A DNA stretch of 64,000 bases from Flavobacterium aeripolare (GTDB lineage: Bacteria; Bacteroidota; Bacteroidia; Flavobacteriales; Flavobacteriaceae): the NCBI RefSeq assembly GCF_013294025.1, contig NZ_JABSNL010000002.1, forward strand, positions 124,001 to 188,000. The letters run 5' to 3'. The translations under genes and the position numbers were made by a program. Below the pieces are notes generated by a model. That model was not told where the DNA came from and did no database searches. It saw only the letters and a program-made list of their open reading frames with translations. Positions 16,670 through 24,914 of this stretch are shown here, piece by piece. Every line of letters begins with the position of its first letter. Positions within the stretch are counted from its first letter, which is position 1.

Positions 16670-18235
16670 ATGTCTCAAGAATTACTCATACAAGTCACAC
16701 CAGAAACTGCAGCAAATGAATCGTTGTTAAAAGACCATTTAGGGAAACTATTGAAAGTTTCAACTAAAGAAATCAAACACATAACGATTTTAAAACGCTC
16801 AATTGATGCGCGTCAAAAAGCGATAAAAATCAATTTAAAACTGATGGTTTACATGCAGGCTGATGTAATTCATGAACAGCTAATTATGCTGCCTGATTAT
16901 CCCAATGTTGCAAATGAGCAAGAGGTAATTGTTGTAGGTGCAGGTCCTGCGGGATTATTTGCAGCTTTACAATTAATTGAGTTAGGCTTAAAGCCAATTG
17001 TATTAGAACGCGGTAAAGATGTACGCGGACGCCGTCGCGATTTGAAAGCCATTAATAGAGATCATCTTGTAAACGAAGATTCTAATTATTGTTTTGGTGA
17101 AGGTGGTGCAGGAACTTATTCTGACGGGAAGTTGTATACTAGGTCAAAAAAACGTGGTGATGTTACGCGAATATTAGAATTATTGGTCGCATATGGTGCT
17201 ACTCCAGATATTCTAGTAGACGCACATCCACACATTGGTACTAATAAATTACCCCAAATTATTCAAGATATTAGAGATAAAATTATTGAATGTGGTGGTC
17301 AAGTTTTATTCGAAACTCGTGCTACGGATATTTTAGTAAAGCAGAATGAAGTTCAAGGAATTGTTACTCAAAACGGGCAAACTATTTCAGCTAATAAATT
17401 GATATTAGCAACGGGGCATTCTGCAAGAGATATATATGAATTATTAGATCGAAAAAAGATATTTATCGAGGCAAAACCTTTTGCGCTTGGTGTACGAGCA
17501 GAACATCCACAATCATTGATTGATAGCATTCAATACAGCTGTGATTACCGCGGTGAGTTATTACCTCCAGCGCCCTACAGTATTGTAAAGCAAGTAGGAG
17601 GTCGTGGAATGTATTCGTTTTGTATGTGTCCAGGTGGTGTGATTGCTCCATGTGCAACCAGCCCAGGTGAGGTTGTTACAAACGGTTGGTCACCATCAAA
17701 AAGAGATCAGGCTACGGCAAATTCAGGAATTGTAATTGAATTAAAACTAGAAGATTTTAAACCTTTTGCCAAATTTGGTGCTCTTGCGGGATTAGAATTC
17801 CAAAAAAGTATCGAACAAAAAGCGTGGCATCTTGCAGGTGAAAGCCAAAAAGTGCCTGCGCAAAAAATGATTGATTTCACTAAGAGTAAGATTTCATCAG
17901 AAATTCCTAAAACATCTTACGTTCCAGGAACAACATCAGTAGAAATGGGGCAGGTTTTTCCGGGTTTTCTAACGCAAATATTGCGCGAAGGTTTTACTGA
18001 ATTTGGAAAATCAATGAAAGGCTATTTGACTAATGATGCTGTTTTACACGCACCAGAATCTAGAACATCATCTCCTGTGCGTATCCCTAGAGATGGGATT
18101 ACTTATGAACACCTCCAGATAAAAGGATTGTATCCTTGTGGTGAAGGTGCGGGTTATGCAGGTGGAATTATATCGGCTGCAATAGATGGTGAGAAATGCG
18201 CACTGATGATTGCTGCTGTCTTAAATAAAAAGTAA
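16670..18235 (+). CDS. Predicted FAD-dependent dehydrogenase (COG2509-like)
   Basis: The protein has 521 residues from ATG 16670. After an N-terminal ~80-residue domain comes the dinucleotide-binding motif VIVVGAGPAGLFAA (87-100), LERG, the GEGGAGTYSDGKLYTR segment, LATGHSARDIYELL, and a C-terminal GEGAGYAGGIISAA that closes the FAD site. This whole pattern belongs to the uncharacterised FAD dehydrogenases grouped with BaiN/HI0933-like proteins. The cysteine-containing MCPGGVIAPC stretch is typical. Substrate is unknown. Residues before Met16 of the longer frame are hydrophobic and unlike the family. Confidence 0.85.
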   Translation: MSQELLIQVTPETAANESLLKDHLGKLLKVSTKEIKHITILKRSIDARQKAIKINLKLMVYMQADVIHEQLIMLPDYPNVANEQEVIVVGAGPAGLFAALQLIELGLKPIVLERGKDVRGRRRDLKAINRDHLVNEDSNYCFGEGGAGTYSDGKLYTRSKKRGDVTRILELLVAYGATPDILVDAHPHIGTNKLPQIIQDIRDKIIECGGQVLFETRATDILVKQNEVQGIVTQNGQTISANKLILATGHSARDIYELLDRKKIFIEAKPFALGVRAEHPQSLIDSIQYSCDYRGELLPPAPYSIVKQVGGRGMYSFCMCPGGVIAPCATSPGEVVTNGWSPSKRDQATANSGIVIELKLEDFKPFAKFGALAGLEFQKSIEQKAWHLAGESQKVPAQKMIDFTKSKISSEIPKTSYVPGTTSVEMGQVFPGFLTQILREGFTEFGKSMKGYLTNDAVLHAPESRTSSPVRIPRDGITYEHLQIKGLYPCGEGAGYAGGIISAAIDGEKCALMIAAVLNKK

Positions 18236-18264
18236 TTTATATTTTTATCGCAATGGTACTAGGT

Positions 18265-19221
18265 TTAAGGAATAAGAATAATTTTCCCAGTACTATTTCG
18301 GCTTTCTAAGAAATCGTGTGCTTTTCTTCCTTTGGATAATTTGAATGATGTGGCAGGGCTAATGTTTATTTGCCCTGAACTAATCCAGTTAAATAATTGA
18401 TTTGCCTTACTTATTCTTTCTTCCTTAGTGTTGAGGTAGCTCCATAAATCGCAACCAGTAAGCGTTTTTGAACTGTCCATTAGCATTCTGGGGTTTATAA
18501 AATCGGGATCTCCTCCTGACATTCCAAAGAACACAACCTGTCCGCACTCTTTTGTGATTTCAAAACTGTCGCTCAGCGTACTGCCCACACTGTCGTAAGC
18601 AACTGCAACTCCTGCAGGGTTTAAATCAAGTACTTTTTTCTTCCAGTCATCCTCGTATAAAAAGACGTAATCGGCTCCGTTTGATTTGGCGAAATCAGCT
18701 TTTTCCTTCGTAGAGGTAAGTCCGATAACTGTTGCGCCTAGTAATTTACTTATTTGAATTAAAAACTGACCTACACCTCCGGCGGCGGCATGAATTAACA
18801 CCGTTTCTCCAGCGATTGTTTTGTGACTATTAGTTGCTAAATAAGTCGCTGTTAATCCTTGTAGTAATACAGATGCTGCGGTTTCAAAACTAATGGCGTC
18901 TGTAAGCGGAATTGCTTTGTCGATAGGGACAGCAACTAACTCAGCATTTGCTAAAGGAACATCGGCAAAGGCAATTCGATCGCCTACTTTGTAAGACGTA
19001 TTATTAGCGTCAATTACGACACCTGCACCTTCATAACCTGCTATAAATGGTGGTGCTCCGGTTAGATAATAGTTACCTTTTCTCCTGTAAATATCTGCAA
19101 AATTCAAACCTATGGCTTTCATCTCGATTAATATTTCATTTTCTTTAAGGATAGGAGTGGGGATTGTAGCGTATTTAAGAACTTTTGAAGAACCAAATTC
19201 AGAAAAAGTAAGTGCTTTCAT
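18265..19221 (-). CDS. Zinc-independent NADPH:quinone oxidoreductase-like (MDR family)
   Basis: The 318-residue protein starts MKALTFSEFG and has GLNFADIYRRKG, GYEGAGVV, and the nucleotide motif LIHAAAGGVGQFLIQ (AAGGVGQ at 146-152), all typical of quinone oxidoreductase/zeta-crystallin members that reduce quinones or enals with NADPH. Ligands for catalytic or structural zinc are absent. The start at 19221 is chosen because the 22-residue extension upstream is hydrophobic and unlike the conserved MKA start. Transcribed alone. Confidence 0.88.
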   Translation of the reverse strand: MKALTFSEFGSSKVLKYATIPTPILKENEILIEMKAIGLNFADIYRRKGNYYLTGAPPFIAGYEGAGVVIDANNTSYKVGDRIAFADVPLANAELVAVPIDKAIPLTDAISFETAASVLLQGLTATYLATNSHKTIAGETVLIHAAAGGVGQFLIQISKLLGATVIGLTSTKEKADFAKSNGADYVFLYEDDWKKKVLDLNPAGVAVAYDSVGSTLSDSFEITKECGQVVFFGMSGGDPDFINPRMLMDSSKTLTGCDLWSYLNTKEERISKANQLFNWISSGQINISPATSFKLSKGRKAHDFLESRNSTGKIILIP

Positions 19222-19357
19222 TTTGATAACTATTTTAAAAATGCAAAGTAAGTACATTTTCAAAGTATAAAGAGGGAGCGCAATCATAACTTTATGGTAA
19301 ATTAATCGTTGTCAATCCCCGTCAAGCCTGATGCCGCAGAAGTGTTCTTTGAATTTA

Positions 19358-19371
19358 GCTTTCGCGAAAGC
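19358..19371. repeat. Palindrome GCTTTCGCGAAAGC
   Basis: A self-complementary 14-mer, GC-rich against its surroundings. I recall the same word as over-represented in several Flavobacteriaceae genomes. I noticed this single exact copy; a near match with one change lies in the S9 peptidase gene around 48384-48398. Confidence 0.5.
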
Positions 19372-19509
19372 GTAAAATGCTCTCATCCTTTTTGTAATTT
19401 TTAGCAAGTGCGATTCTAGTGAAAATAAGTTAAGAAGATGCTGTTCGAAGTAGAAGGTAACAGAGTGGCTTACTAAAATGATAATTGCTTTGCAGCTGCA
19501 TCCAATATA

Positions 19510-19550
19510 AAAGAGGTCGTTTGAAAATTAAATATTCAAACGACCTCTTT
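19510..19550 (-). terminator. Hairpin downstream of the M20 peptidase gene
   Basis: Perfect 16-bp stem (19510-19525 with 19535-19550) and a 9-base loop. It sits about 140 bases past the stop of the minus-strand peptidase gene; the T-tract on that strand is TTTTAT. It could also act in the plus direction, where TTTGTTGTTTT follows. Confidence 0.65.
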
Positions 19551-19688
19551 GTTGTTTTCAAAGTAGATTAAAGGGATGTAGTTGTAGTAAGTCTCACTTG
19601 AATTGTGGCTGTTTTTAATGAAATAGCAACAGGATTTAAAGTGCTTTGATGGGCTTTTATACAGCTAAGAACGTGTGGTGATGCTTTC

Positions 19689-21005
19689 TTATTTAGAACT
19701 TTTTGAAGGATTCTTTTCCATATAATCTACGGTTAAATTAGTTAGCGCTTTTACTCCAAGCACAAACCCACTTTCATCGATGTAGAAATCGGGTGTGTGG
19801 TGTGAAGCAGTTTCAGCTACGTTTTTATTCTTTGGCATTCCGCCTAAAAAAATAAATAGGCCAGGTACTTTATCTTGGTAAAATGAGAAATCTTCAGCTC
19901 CAGTCATAGCTGGCGCTAGTATAACATTGTTTTTTCCAGCAGTTGCTTGTAACGTAGGTAGCATTTCCTCGGTTAGATCAGGATCGTTGTAAGTAATTAA
20001 TGTTTGCTTTGTGATATTTACCTCTGCTGTGGCTCCCGCACTTTCGGCAATATTAGTTACAATTTGTTTCATTCGAGCGTGAATCATTTCTTGCACGTCA
20101 CTGTCTAATGTTCTAATGGTTCCATCCATTTCAAGTTCTTCAGGTATAATGTTGCTTCGAACTCCTGATGTTATTTTTCCAACACTTACTACAGCTGCCG
20201 ATTCAGTAATGTTTACATTTCTACTGACTATTGTTTGTAGGCCTAAAATTACTTGAGATGCAGTGACAATTGGGTCAATACCTTGCCACGGGCTGGCTCC
20301 ATGAGCTTGTTTACCTTTTATTTTTATCTTAAACCAGTCAGATGAGGCCATGGCGCCTTTTGGGCGATAGTTTATTTTTCCAACCTCTGTTTGAGCACTT
20401 ATGTGTAATCCAAAAATTACATCAACATTTGGATTTTGCAGCACACCTTCCTTTACCATCAAAGCTGCTCCGCCTTCCTCGCCGTCTGGTGCACCTTCTT
20501 CTGCAGGTTGAAAAATAAATTTTACAGTACCTTTTAAATCATTCTTGACTGATGCTAAAACTTCTGCTGTTCCTAATAATATAGCCATATGTGAATCGTG
20601 TCCACAAGCATGCATTACGCCCACAGCTTGCCCGTTATATTCTCCAGTCGCTTTAGACGCAAAAGGAATGTCGACTCTTTCTACAACAGGTAATGCATCC
20701 ATATCTGCTCTCAGAGCTACAACTGGCCCTGGTTTTCCTCCTTTTAAAATGCCTACTACACCTGTTTTTCCCACTCCCGTTTGTACTTCTAATCCTAGGG
20801 CACGCAGTTGTGTAGCAATTTTTTCGGCAGTTTTAAATTCTCTATTGCTTAATTCGGGATTTTGATGAAAATCACGCCTAAAAGCAATGACTTTAGACTC
20901 AACTGACTCGGCTTTCTTGTCTGTTTTTGCTTTTAAAGCAGCATTTTGAGCTGTTGCAATAAAGGAAAGGGAAAGAAATGCAAGGTAAAAAAGAGGTTTT
21001 TTCAT
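19689..21005 (-). CDS. M20 family amidohydrolase/peptidase (exported)
   Basis: This 438-residue protein has a signal peptide (about 1-19, ending IATA) and an M20D amidohydrolase body. ALRADMDALPV, the metal-binding MHACGHDSHMA (His132, Cys134, His136), FIFQPAEEG (Glu169, Glu170) and MTGAEDFSFY identify the IAA-amino-acid hydrolase/carboxypeptidase group; the Cys is a metal ligand in that group. It removes an acyl or aminoacyl group from an amide in the periplasm; natural substrate unknown. It is single, between two intergenic gaps. Confidence 0.92.
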   Translation of the reverse strand: MKKPLFYLAFLSLSFIATAQNAALKAKTDKKAESVESKVIAFRRDFHQNPELSNREFKTAEKIATQLRALGLEVQTGVGKTGVVGILKGGKPGPVVALRADMDALPVVERVDIPFASKATGEYNGQAVGVMHACGHDSHMAILLGTAEVLASVKNDLKGTVKFIFQPAEEGAPDGEEGGAALMVKEGVLQNPNVDVIFGLHISAQTEVGKINYRPKGAMASSDWFKIKIKGKQAHGASPWQGIDPIVTASQVILGLQTIVSRNVNITESAAVVSVGKITSGVRSNIIPEELEMDGTIRTLDSDVQEMIHARMKQIVTNIAESAGATAEVNITKQTLITYNDPDLTEEMLPTLQATAGKNNVILAPAMTGAEDFSFYQDKVPGLFIFLGGMPKNKNVAETASHHTPDFYIDESGFVLGVKALTNLTVDYMEKNPSKSSK

Positions 21006-21121
21006 AAAAGTAAAATTTGGTTAGTGCTAGTGTAAAAAACTGTAAGTTAAATGGTTAGTTTAGATTGTGTACGTATTGATAATTTTGATCTCGCTAAATA
21101 ATTCTGGGCTGCGTATTGCCT

Positions 21122-21583
21122 TTAAATACCAAGACGCATATTGATTAAATGTTTCTTGAAACCTGATTTTTCGTATGCTTTTATGGCAGCAAGATTATCA
21201 TTATAAACATCTAAACGCAACTCAGTAATCTCTTTCTCTAGGCACCATTTTTCTAAGAAAGTTAAAATGGCTTTATTGACACCTCGAGCTCGATATTCAG
21301 GGACAGTGTACATAAAACCAAGATAACCAAAGTTATTGTGCTTTAAATATGGTTTAGCTTTTTCTATTCTGGCATATCCAGATCCCACTATAACTTCGTC
21401 AATTACTGCTACAACGACTTGTACATCATGAGCATCAATCATTTCTTTTATATCGTAATAGCTTATTTTTTCTGGTTTTAAAGTGGGGTCATATGGGCGT
21501 TCTGCTTCAATAATGCCTTGCTCAAATGTGAGTAGTATGTTTAAATCTATCAGGGTAGCTTTTCTAACAAGGATTTCATTCAT
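21122..21583 (-). CDS. GNAT family N-acetyltransferase
   Basis: The 153-residue protein has the GNAT fold pattern: an N-terminal helix region, VVVAVIDEVIVGSGYARI, the acetyl-CoA motif V-P-E-Y-R-A-R-G-V-N-K-A-I (Q/R-x-x-G-x-G/A type) at about residues 93-107, and LRLDVYNDNLAAIKAYEKSGFKK near the end. The N in YNDNLAAIKAYEKSGF matches motif B of side-chain or small-molecule acetyltransferases. No specificity is visible. Monocistronic, divergent from idi. Confidence 0.88.
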   Translation of the reverse strand: MNEILVRKATLIDLNILLTFEQGIIEAERPYDPTLKPEKISYYDIKEMIDAHDVQVVVAVIDEVIVGSGYARIEKAKPYLKHNNFGYLGFMYTVPEYRARGVNKAILTFLEKWCLEKEITELRLDVYNDNLAAIKAYEKSGFKKHLINMRLGI

Positions 21584-21726
21584 AATTAGGAGAATTATAT
21601 AGTGTCTTTAGTAAATATAAGTAAATTATTTTAAGCTTATTGGAGTCTGATTTTTGATTGAATATAAATAGTCTTTAACAATTATAAACAGAACGTTAAA
21701 CCCCTACTTTATTCTAGATCTTTTTG

Positions 21727-21734
21727 TATTTTTG
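21727..21734 (+). promoter_or_regulatory. -7 box for the idi operon
   Basis: TATTTTTG, 17 bases before the ATG at 21752, fits TAnnTTTG. The -33 partner is unclear. Confidence 0.5.
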
Positions 21735-21751
21735 TTTGGCTAAAAATAATT

Positions 21752-22279
21752 ATGATAGAAGAAAACGTAATACTAGTAAACGAAAAAGACGAGCAAATTG
21801 GGCTTATGCCTAAGTTAGAAGCACATGAAAAAGCAGTTTTGCATCGGGCATTTTCTGTTTTTATTTTAAACAGTAAAAACGAAATGATGTTGCAGCAAAG
21901 AGCGCATCATAAATACCACTCTCCTTTACTATGGACAAATACTTGTTGCAGTCATCAACGTGAAGGTGAGACAAATATAGGTGCGGGAACAAGAAGGTTA
22001 AATGAGGAGATGGGTTTCACGGCTGAGCTTAAAGAGCTGTTTCATTTTATCTACAAAGCGCCTTTTGATAATGGATTGACAGAGCATGAGCTAGATCATG
22101 TAATGATAGGGTATTATAATGATGCCCCTGTTATCAATCCTGATGAGGTTGAAAACTGGAAATGGATGAGTATCGAAGCGGTCCAACAAGATATGCAAGA
22201 GTCTCCTGAACTATATACGGTATGGTTCAAGATTATTTTTGACGAGTTCTATCATTTTTTAGAAGACCATAAATTATAA
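21752..22279 (+). CDS. idi: Isopentenyl-diphosphate delta-isomerase, type 1
   Basis: The 175-residue Nudix-fold enzyme keeps the active site of type 1 isomerase: His25, His31, the catalytic Cys65 or Cys66 in TNTCCSHQ with His68, Glu85/86 in RRLNEEMGF, and Glu111/Glu113 in EHELDHV. It interconverts isopentenyl and dimethylallyl diphosphate to start isoprenoid synthesis. Length agrees with bacterial Idi. First gene of a likely operon with the PTPS-family gene, peroxiredoxin and manA. Confidence 0.95.
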   Translation: MIEENVILVNEKDEQIGLMPKLEAHEKAVLHRAFSVFILNSKNEMMLQQRAHHKYHSPLLWTNTCCSHQREGETNIGAGTRRLNEEMGFTAELKELFHFIYKAPFDNGLTEHELDHVMIGYYNDAPVINPDEVENWKWMSIEAVQQDMQESPELYTVWFKIIFDEFYHFLEDHKL

Positions 22280-22349
22280 TACTAAGCAATTATAATTGTG
22301 GATAAAAGGTTTTTATTCGAATAAAAATCTAAAACAAAAAAGCAAATTT

Positions 22350-22760
22350 ATGAGAGTTACGATAAGTAGAAAAGCACATTTTAATGCGGCGCATCGGTTG
22401 TATAGAAAAGATTGGTCTTATGAAAAAAATGATGCGATTTTTGGAAAATGTAACAATCCTAGTTTTCACGGTCATAATTATGATCTAACCGTGAGTGTAA
22501 CCGGGGCTATTGATCCAGAAACAGGTTTTGTAATGGATGTAAAATTTCTTGCAGATATTATAAAAGAAGAAGTTGAAGATCAATTTGACCATAAAAATTT
22601 GAATGTTGATGTAGCTGAATTTAAAGATTTGAATCCCACTGCAGAAAATATCGCGGTTGTGATCTGGAATAAAATTCGTAAAAGAATAGAAACTTCATTT
22701 GATCTTGAGGTGGTTTTATATGAAACAGCTAGGAATTTTGTAACCTACAGAGGCGAATAA
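22350..22760 (+). CDS. 6-pyruvoyl-tetrahydropterin / 6-carboxytetrahydropterin synthase family protein
   Basis: Protein of 136 residues from ATG 22350. Zinc ligands are His15 (FNAAHRL), His40 and His42 (HGHNY); the catalytic Cys34 lies in GKCNNPSFHGHNY; Glu in the ETARNFVTY end closes the site. This spacing (CNNPxxHGHNY) resembles eukaryotic-type PTPS more than E. coli QueD, so either queuosine precursor or pterin chemistry is possible. I preferred 22350 over the ATG at 22296, whose 18 extra residues are basic and unlike the family. Its stop shares one base with the next ATG. Confidence 0.87.
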   Translation: MRVTISRKAHFNAAHRLYRKDWSYEKNDAIFGKCNNPSFHGHNYDLTVSVTGAIDPETGFVMDVKFLADIIKEEVEDQFDHKNLNVDVAEFKDLNPTAENIAVVIWNKIRKRIETSFDLEVVLYETARNFVTYRGE

Positions 22761-23233
22761 TGGTTTTAAAAGTAGGTGATACGGTAGCGCATTTTATAGC
22801 GATAGATTCGAATGGTAAAATGTTTGATAGTTTGAATTTTATAGGAAAAAAAATAATCGTTCTTTATTTTTATCCAAAAGACAACACGGCTATTTGTACC
22901 GCTCAAGCATGTAGTTTTAGAGATCGCTATCAAGAGTTTCAAGATTTGGGAGCTGAAGTTATAGGTGTGAGTGCTGATGATTCAGCATCTCACCTGGTTT
23001 TTGCTAATGAACATAAATTACCTTTTACTTTATTATCTGATCAAGACGGTGCTGTAAAGAGTATTTTTGGTTTTCAAAAATCGTTGTTTGGTTTGTTGCC
23101 AGCAAGAATCACTTATGTAATTAATAGACAAGGAGTGATTACAATGATTTTTAATAATTTATTAGGAGGGCAGCATATCGTGCGAGCGCTCGAGGAAGTA
23201 AAAAAATTGCAAGTAGGTAATATAAAGAAATAG
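22760..23233 (+). CDS. Peroxiredoxin, BCP/PrxQ type
   Basis: The 157-residue thioredoxin-fold enzyme shows the peroxiredoxin motif P-x3-T-x2-C as Pro39, Thr43, Cys46 (YPKDNTAICTAQAC) and a second Cys51 placed five residues later, the resolving cysteine of the BCP/PrxQ class. SFRDRYQEFQDLGAEVIGVSADD and FTLLSDQDG are typical. The usual TPGC is TAIC here; Thr and Cys, which matter for catalysis, are kept. It reduces hydroperoxides in the cytosol. Coupled to the upstream pterin-synthase gene. Confidence 0.92.
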   Translation: MVLKVGDTVAHFIAIDSNGKMFDSLNFIGKKIIVLYFYPKDNTAICTAQACSFRDRYQEFQDLGAEVIGVSADDSASHLVFANEHKLPFTLLSDQDGAVKSIFGFQKSLFGLLPARITYVINRQGVITMIFNNLLGGQHIVRALEEVKKLQVGNIKK

Positions 23234-23240
23234 TTTAATT

Positions 23241-24209
23241 ATGAGCACAAAAGTATATCCGTTACAGTTTGACCCTATTTTGAAAGATAGAATTTGGGGT
23301 GGTGAAAAATTAAAGACCGTTTTAAATAAACCTATTACTTCTGCTATAACTGGTGAGAGTTGGGAGTTGTCAACGGTTGCAGGTGATGTAAGTGTTGTGG
23401 CTAATGGAGATTTAAAAGGGCAATCGTTAACGCAGCTTATTGAGGAAAATCCCAATGCCATTTTAGGTACAGAGGTTCATTCTAAATTTGGAAATCAATT
23501 TCCGTTGCTGTTCAAATATTTAGATGCAAGAGAGGATTTGTCTATTCAAGTTCATCCCAATGATGCCTTAGCAAAAGAACGTCACAACTCTTTTGGTAAG
23601 ACAGAAATGTGGTACGTGATGCAAGCAGATGCAGATTCGAATATTATTGTAGGGTTCAAAGAAGATTCCTCTCAAGAAGAATATTTAAAGCACTTAAATG
23701 ATAATAGCTTGTTGTCTATTCTAGACACTGTGCCGGTTAAAAAAGGACATGCGTATTTTCTTGAAACAGGAACGGTTCATGCTATTGGTGCCGGATTGCT
23801 AATTGCAGAAATTCAGCAAACATCTGATATTACGTATCGCTTGTATGATTTTGATCGAAAAGACGCACAAGGTAATACTAGAGAATTGCATGTAGATCTA
23901 GCGCTAGAGGCAATTAATTACAAGAAATTTAATACTAGAAAGCCTTATTTAGAAGAAGAGAATCAGTCAAACTCTATTGTTAATTGCCCTTATTTCACGA
24001 CTAATTTTATCCCTTTGACAGAAGAGATGAAAGTAGGTAAAACCGGAAATAGCTTTACCGTTTATATGTGTATTGATGGAACCTTTGAATTAGAGTACGA
24101 CAAAACAATTTATAGCTACAAACAAGGAGATACTGTCTTAATACCAGCTGCTATGGATTATTATATATTGACTGGAAAAGCTTCTATTTTAGAAATATAC
24201 ATTTCATAG
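23241..24209 (+). CDS. manA: Mannose-6-phosphate isomerase, class I
   Basis: The 322-residue cupin enzyme begins LQFDPILKDRIWGGEKL and carries the zinc site SIQVHPND (His105) with FGKTEMWYV (Glu122) and the later TVHAIGAGLLIAEIQQ, as expected for type I phosphomannose isomerase. It links fructose-6-phosphate to mannose-6-phosphate for GDP-sugar and glycan synthesis. The length fits the short bacterial class. The gap to the peroxiredoxin gene is 7 bases, so it belongs to the same operon. Confidence 0.93.
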   Translation: MSTKVYPLQFDPILKDRIWGGEKLKTVLNKPITSAITGESWELSTVAGDVSVVANGDLKGQSLTQLIEENPNAILGTEVHSKFGNQFPLLFKYLDAREDLSIQVHPNDALAKERHNSFGKTEMWYVMQADADSNIIVGFKEDSSQEEYLKHLNDNSLLSILDTVPVKKGHAYFLETGTVHAIGAGLLIAEIQQTSDITYRLYDFDRKDAQGNTRELHVDLALEAINYKKFNTRKPYLEEENQSNSIVNCPYFTTNFIPLTEEMKVGKTGNSFTVYMCIDGTFELEYDKTIYSYKQGDTVLIPAAMDYYILTGKASILEIYIS

Positions 24210-24231
24210 TTAGTAATAGAAAGATTATATG

Positions 24232-24239
24232 TACTTTTG
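24232..24239 (+). promoter_or_regulatory. -7 box for the small helical protein gene
   Basis: TACTTTTG matches TAnnTTTG and lies between an upstream ATG (24229) and the preferred ATG (24265), supporting the latter. Confidence 0.55.
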
Positions 24240-24264
24240 CAGACGCAAATTAAAATTAAAAAAA

Positions 24265-24531
24265 ATGGCAAACATTAAGAATTTAAAGAAAGACATCAAC
24301 TACGTATTAGGAGATATTATTGAAGCAGTTTATTTATTTGAAATTTCTACTACTGGGAAACCAACTACAGAAACTAATAATTTAATTGATGAAGCTATCG
24401 CTGCATTTGATGTTTTGATCACAAAAGTGAACGCTAAAAATGTTGAAAACAAAAAAGCACACTTCAAACAAATCAATGTTGAATTGGAACAAACTGCAAA
24501 TCAATTGATTGCTAAAATCAACGAATTGTAG
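24265..24531 (+). CDS. Small conserved helical protein of unknown function
   Basis: 88 residues from ATG 24265, with no signal peptide. It is acidic to neutral and almost wholly amphipathic helix, from INYVLGDIIEAVYLFEIS through TTETNNLIDEAIAAFDVLI and KKAHFKQINVELEQTANQLIAKI. The heptad-like spacing suggests a helical bundle. I do not recognise a named family. It has its own promoter and is followed by two tRNA genes. Twelve residues added by the upstream ATG would lie before the expected transcript start. Confidence 0.75.
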   Translation: MANIKNLKKDINYVLGDIIEAVYLFEISTTGKPTTETNNLIDEAIAAFDVLITKVNAKNVENKKAHFKQINVELEQTANQLIAKINEL

Positions 24532-24564
24532 TCAAAAAAAACGATAAAAAATAGCAGATTTATT

Positions 24565-24594
24565 TTGGTAAACACGAATTCATCTGTATATTTG
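24565..24594 (+). promoter_or_regulatory. Promoter of the first tRNA-Thr gene
   Basis: TTG at 24565-24567 and TATATTTG at 24587-24594 are 19 bases apart, a near-ideal Bacteroidota promoter, ending 15 bases before the tRNA. Confidence 0.75.
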
Positions 24595-24609
24595 CACCCG
24601 TAATGAGAC

Positions 24610-24683
24610 GCCAGCGTAGCTCAGTTGGCTAGAGCAGCTGATTTGTAATCAGCAGGTCGTGGGTTCGAGTCCCTCCGCCGGCT
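24610..24683 (+). tRNA. tRNA-Thr (anticodon UGU), copy 1
   Basis: A 74-base cloverleaf: acceptor GCCAGCG/CGCCGGC, D arm GCTC-AGTTGGCTA-GAGC, anticodon stem GCTGA/TCAGC with loop TTTGTAA (anticodon TGT), T loop TTCGAGT, discriminator T, no encoded CCA. Two non-pairs are present: A4-C69 in the acceptor stem and T50-T64 in the T stem. Both also occur in copy 2, so they are not a sequencing slip. It reads ACA and probably other ACN codons. A terminator follows directly. Confidence 0.97.
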
Positions 24684-24689
24684 CATCGC

Positions 24690-24720
24690 AAAACCACCTA
24701 ATTTATTAGGTGGTTTTTTT
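24690..24720 (+). terminator. Terminator of tRNA-Thr copy 1
   Basis: 12-bp perfect stem (24690-24701 with 24706-24717), loop TTTA, then T-run. Confidence 0.9.
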
Positions 24721-24789
24721 ATTTAAAAGAGCTAAATATCTTAGAAATAACAAGTTGAAAAATATGTTGAATTTTATTTAAAATAATGT

Positions 24790-24819
24790 TTGCATAATCA
24801 AAATTCATCTGTATATTTG
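24790..24819 (+). promoter_or_regulatory. Promoter of the second tRNA-Thr gene
   Basis: TTG at 24790-24792 and TATATTTG at 24812-24819 with a 19-base spacer. The -7 box and the bases down to the tRNA are nearly identical to copy 1; the -33 surroundings are not. Confidence 0.75.
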
Positions 24820-24834
24820 CACTCGAAATGAGAC

Positions 24835-24908
24835 GCCAGCGTAGCTCAGTTGGCTAGAGCAGCTGATTTGTAATCAGCAGGTCGTGGGTTCGAGTCCCTC
24901 CGCCGGCT
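24835..24908 (+). tRNA. tRNA-Thr (anticodon UGU), copy 2
   Basis: Identical in all 74 bases to copy 1, which lies 225 bases upstream, including the A4-C69 and T50-T64 non-pairs. Homology extends upstream over the -7 box and downstream into the terminator, so a segment of about 120 bases was duplicated as a complete transcription unit. Confidence 0.97.
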
Positions 24909-24914
24909 CATCGT

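Larger units (their letters stand above)
19222..19688. other. Intergenic region with a GCTTTCGCGAAAGC palindrome
   Basis: About 470 bases without a credible gene. It contains a perfect 14-base palindrome at 19358-19371 and, toward the M20 peptidase gene, a 16-bp hairpin listed separately. No promoter box is convincing. Confidence 0.6.

Noticed and set aside
23162..23461. 99-codon minus frame across the peroxiredoxin/manA junction
   Set aside because: Antisense to two well-supported genes and without motif.
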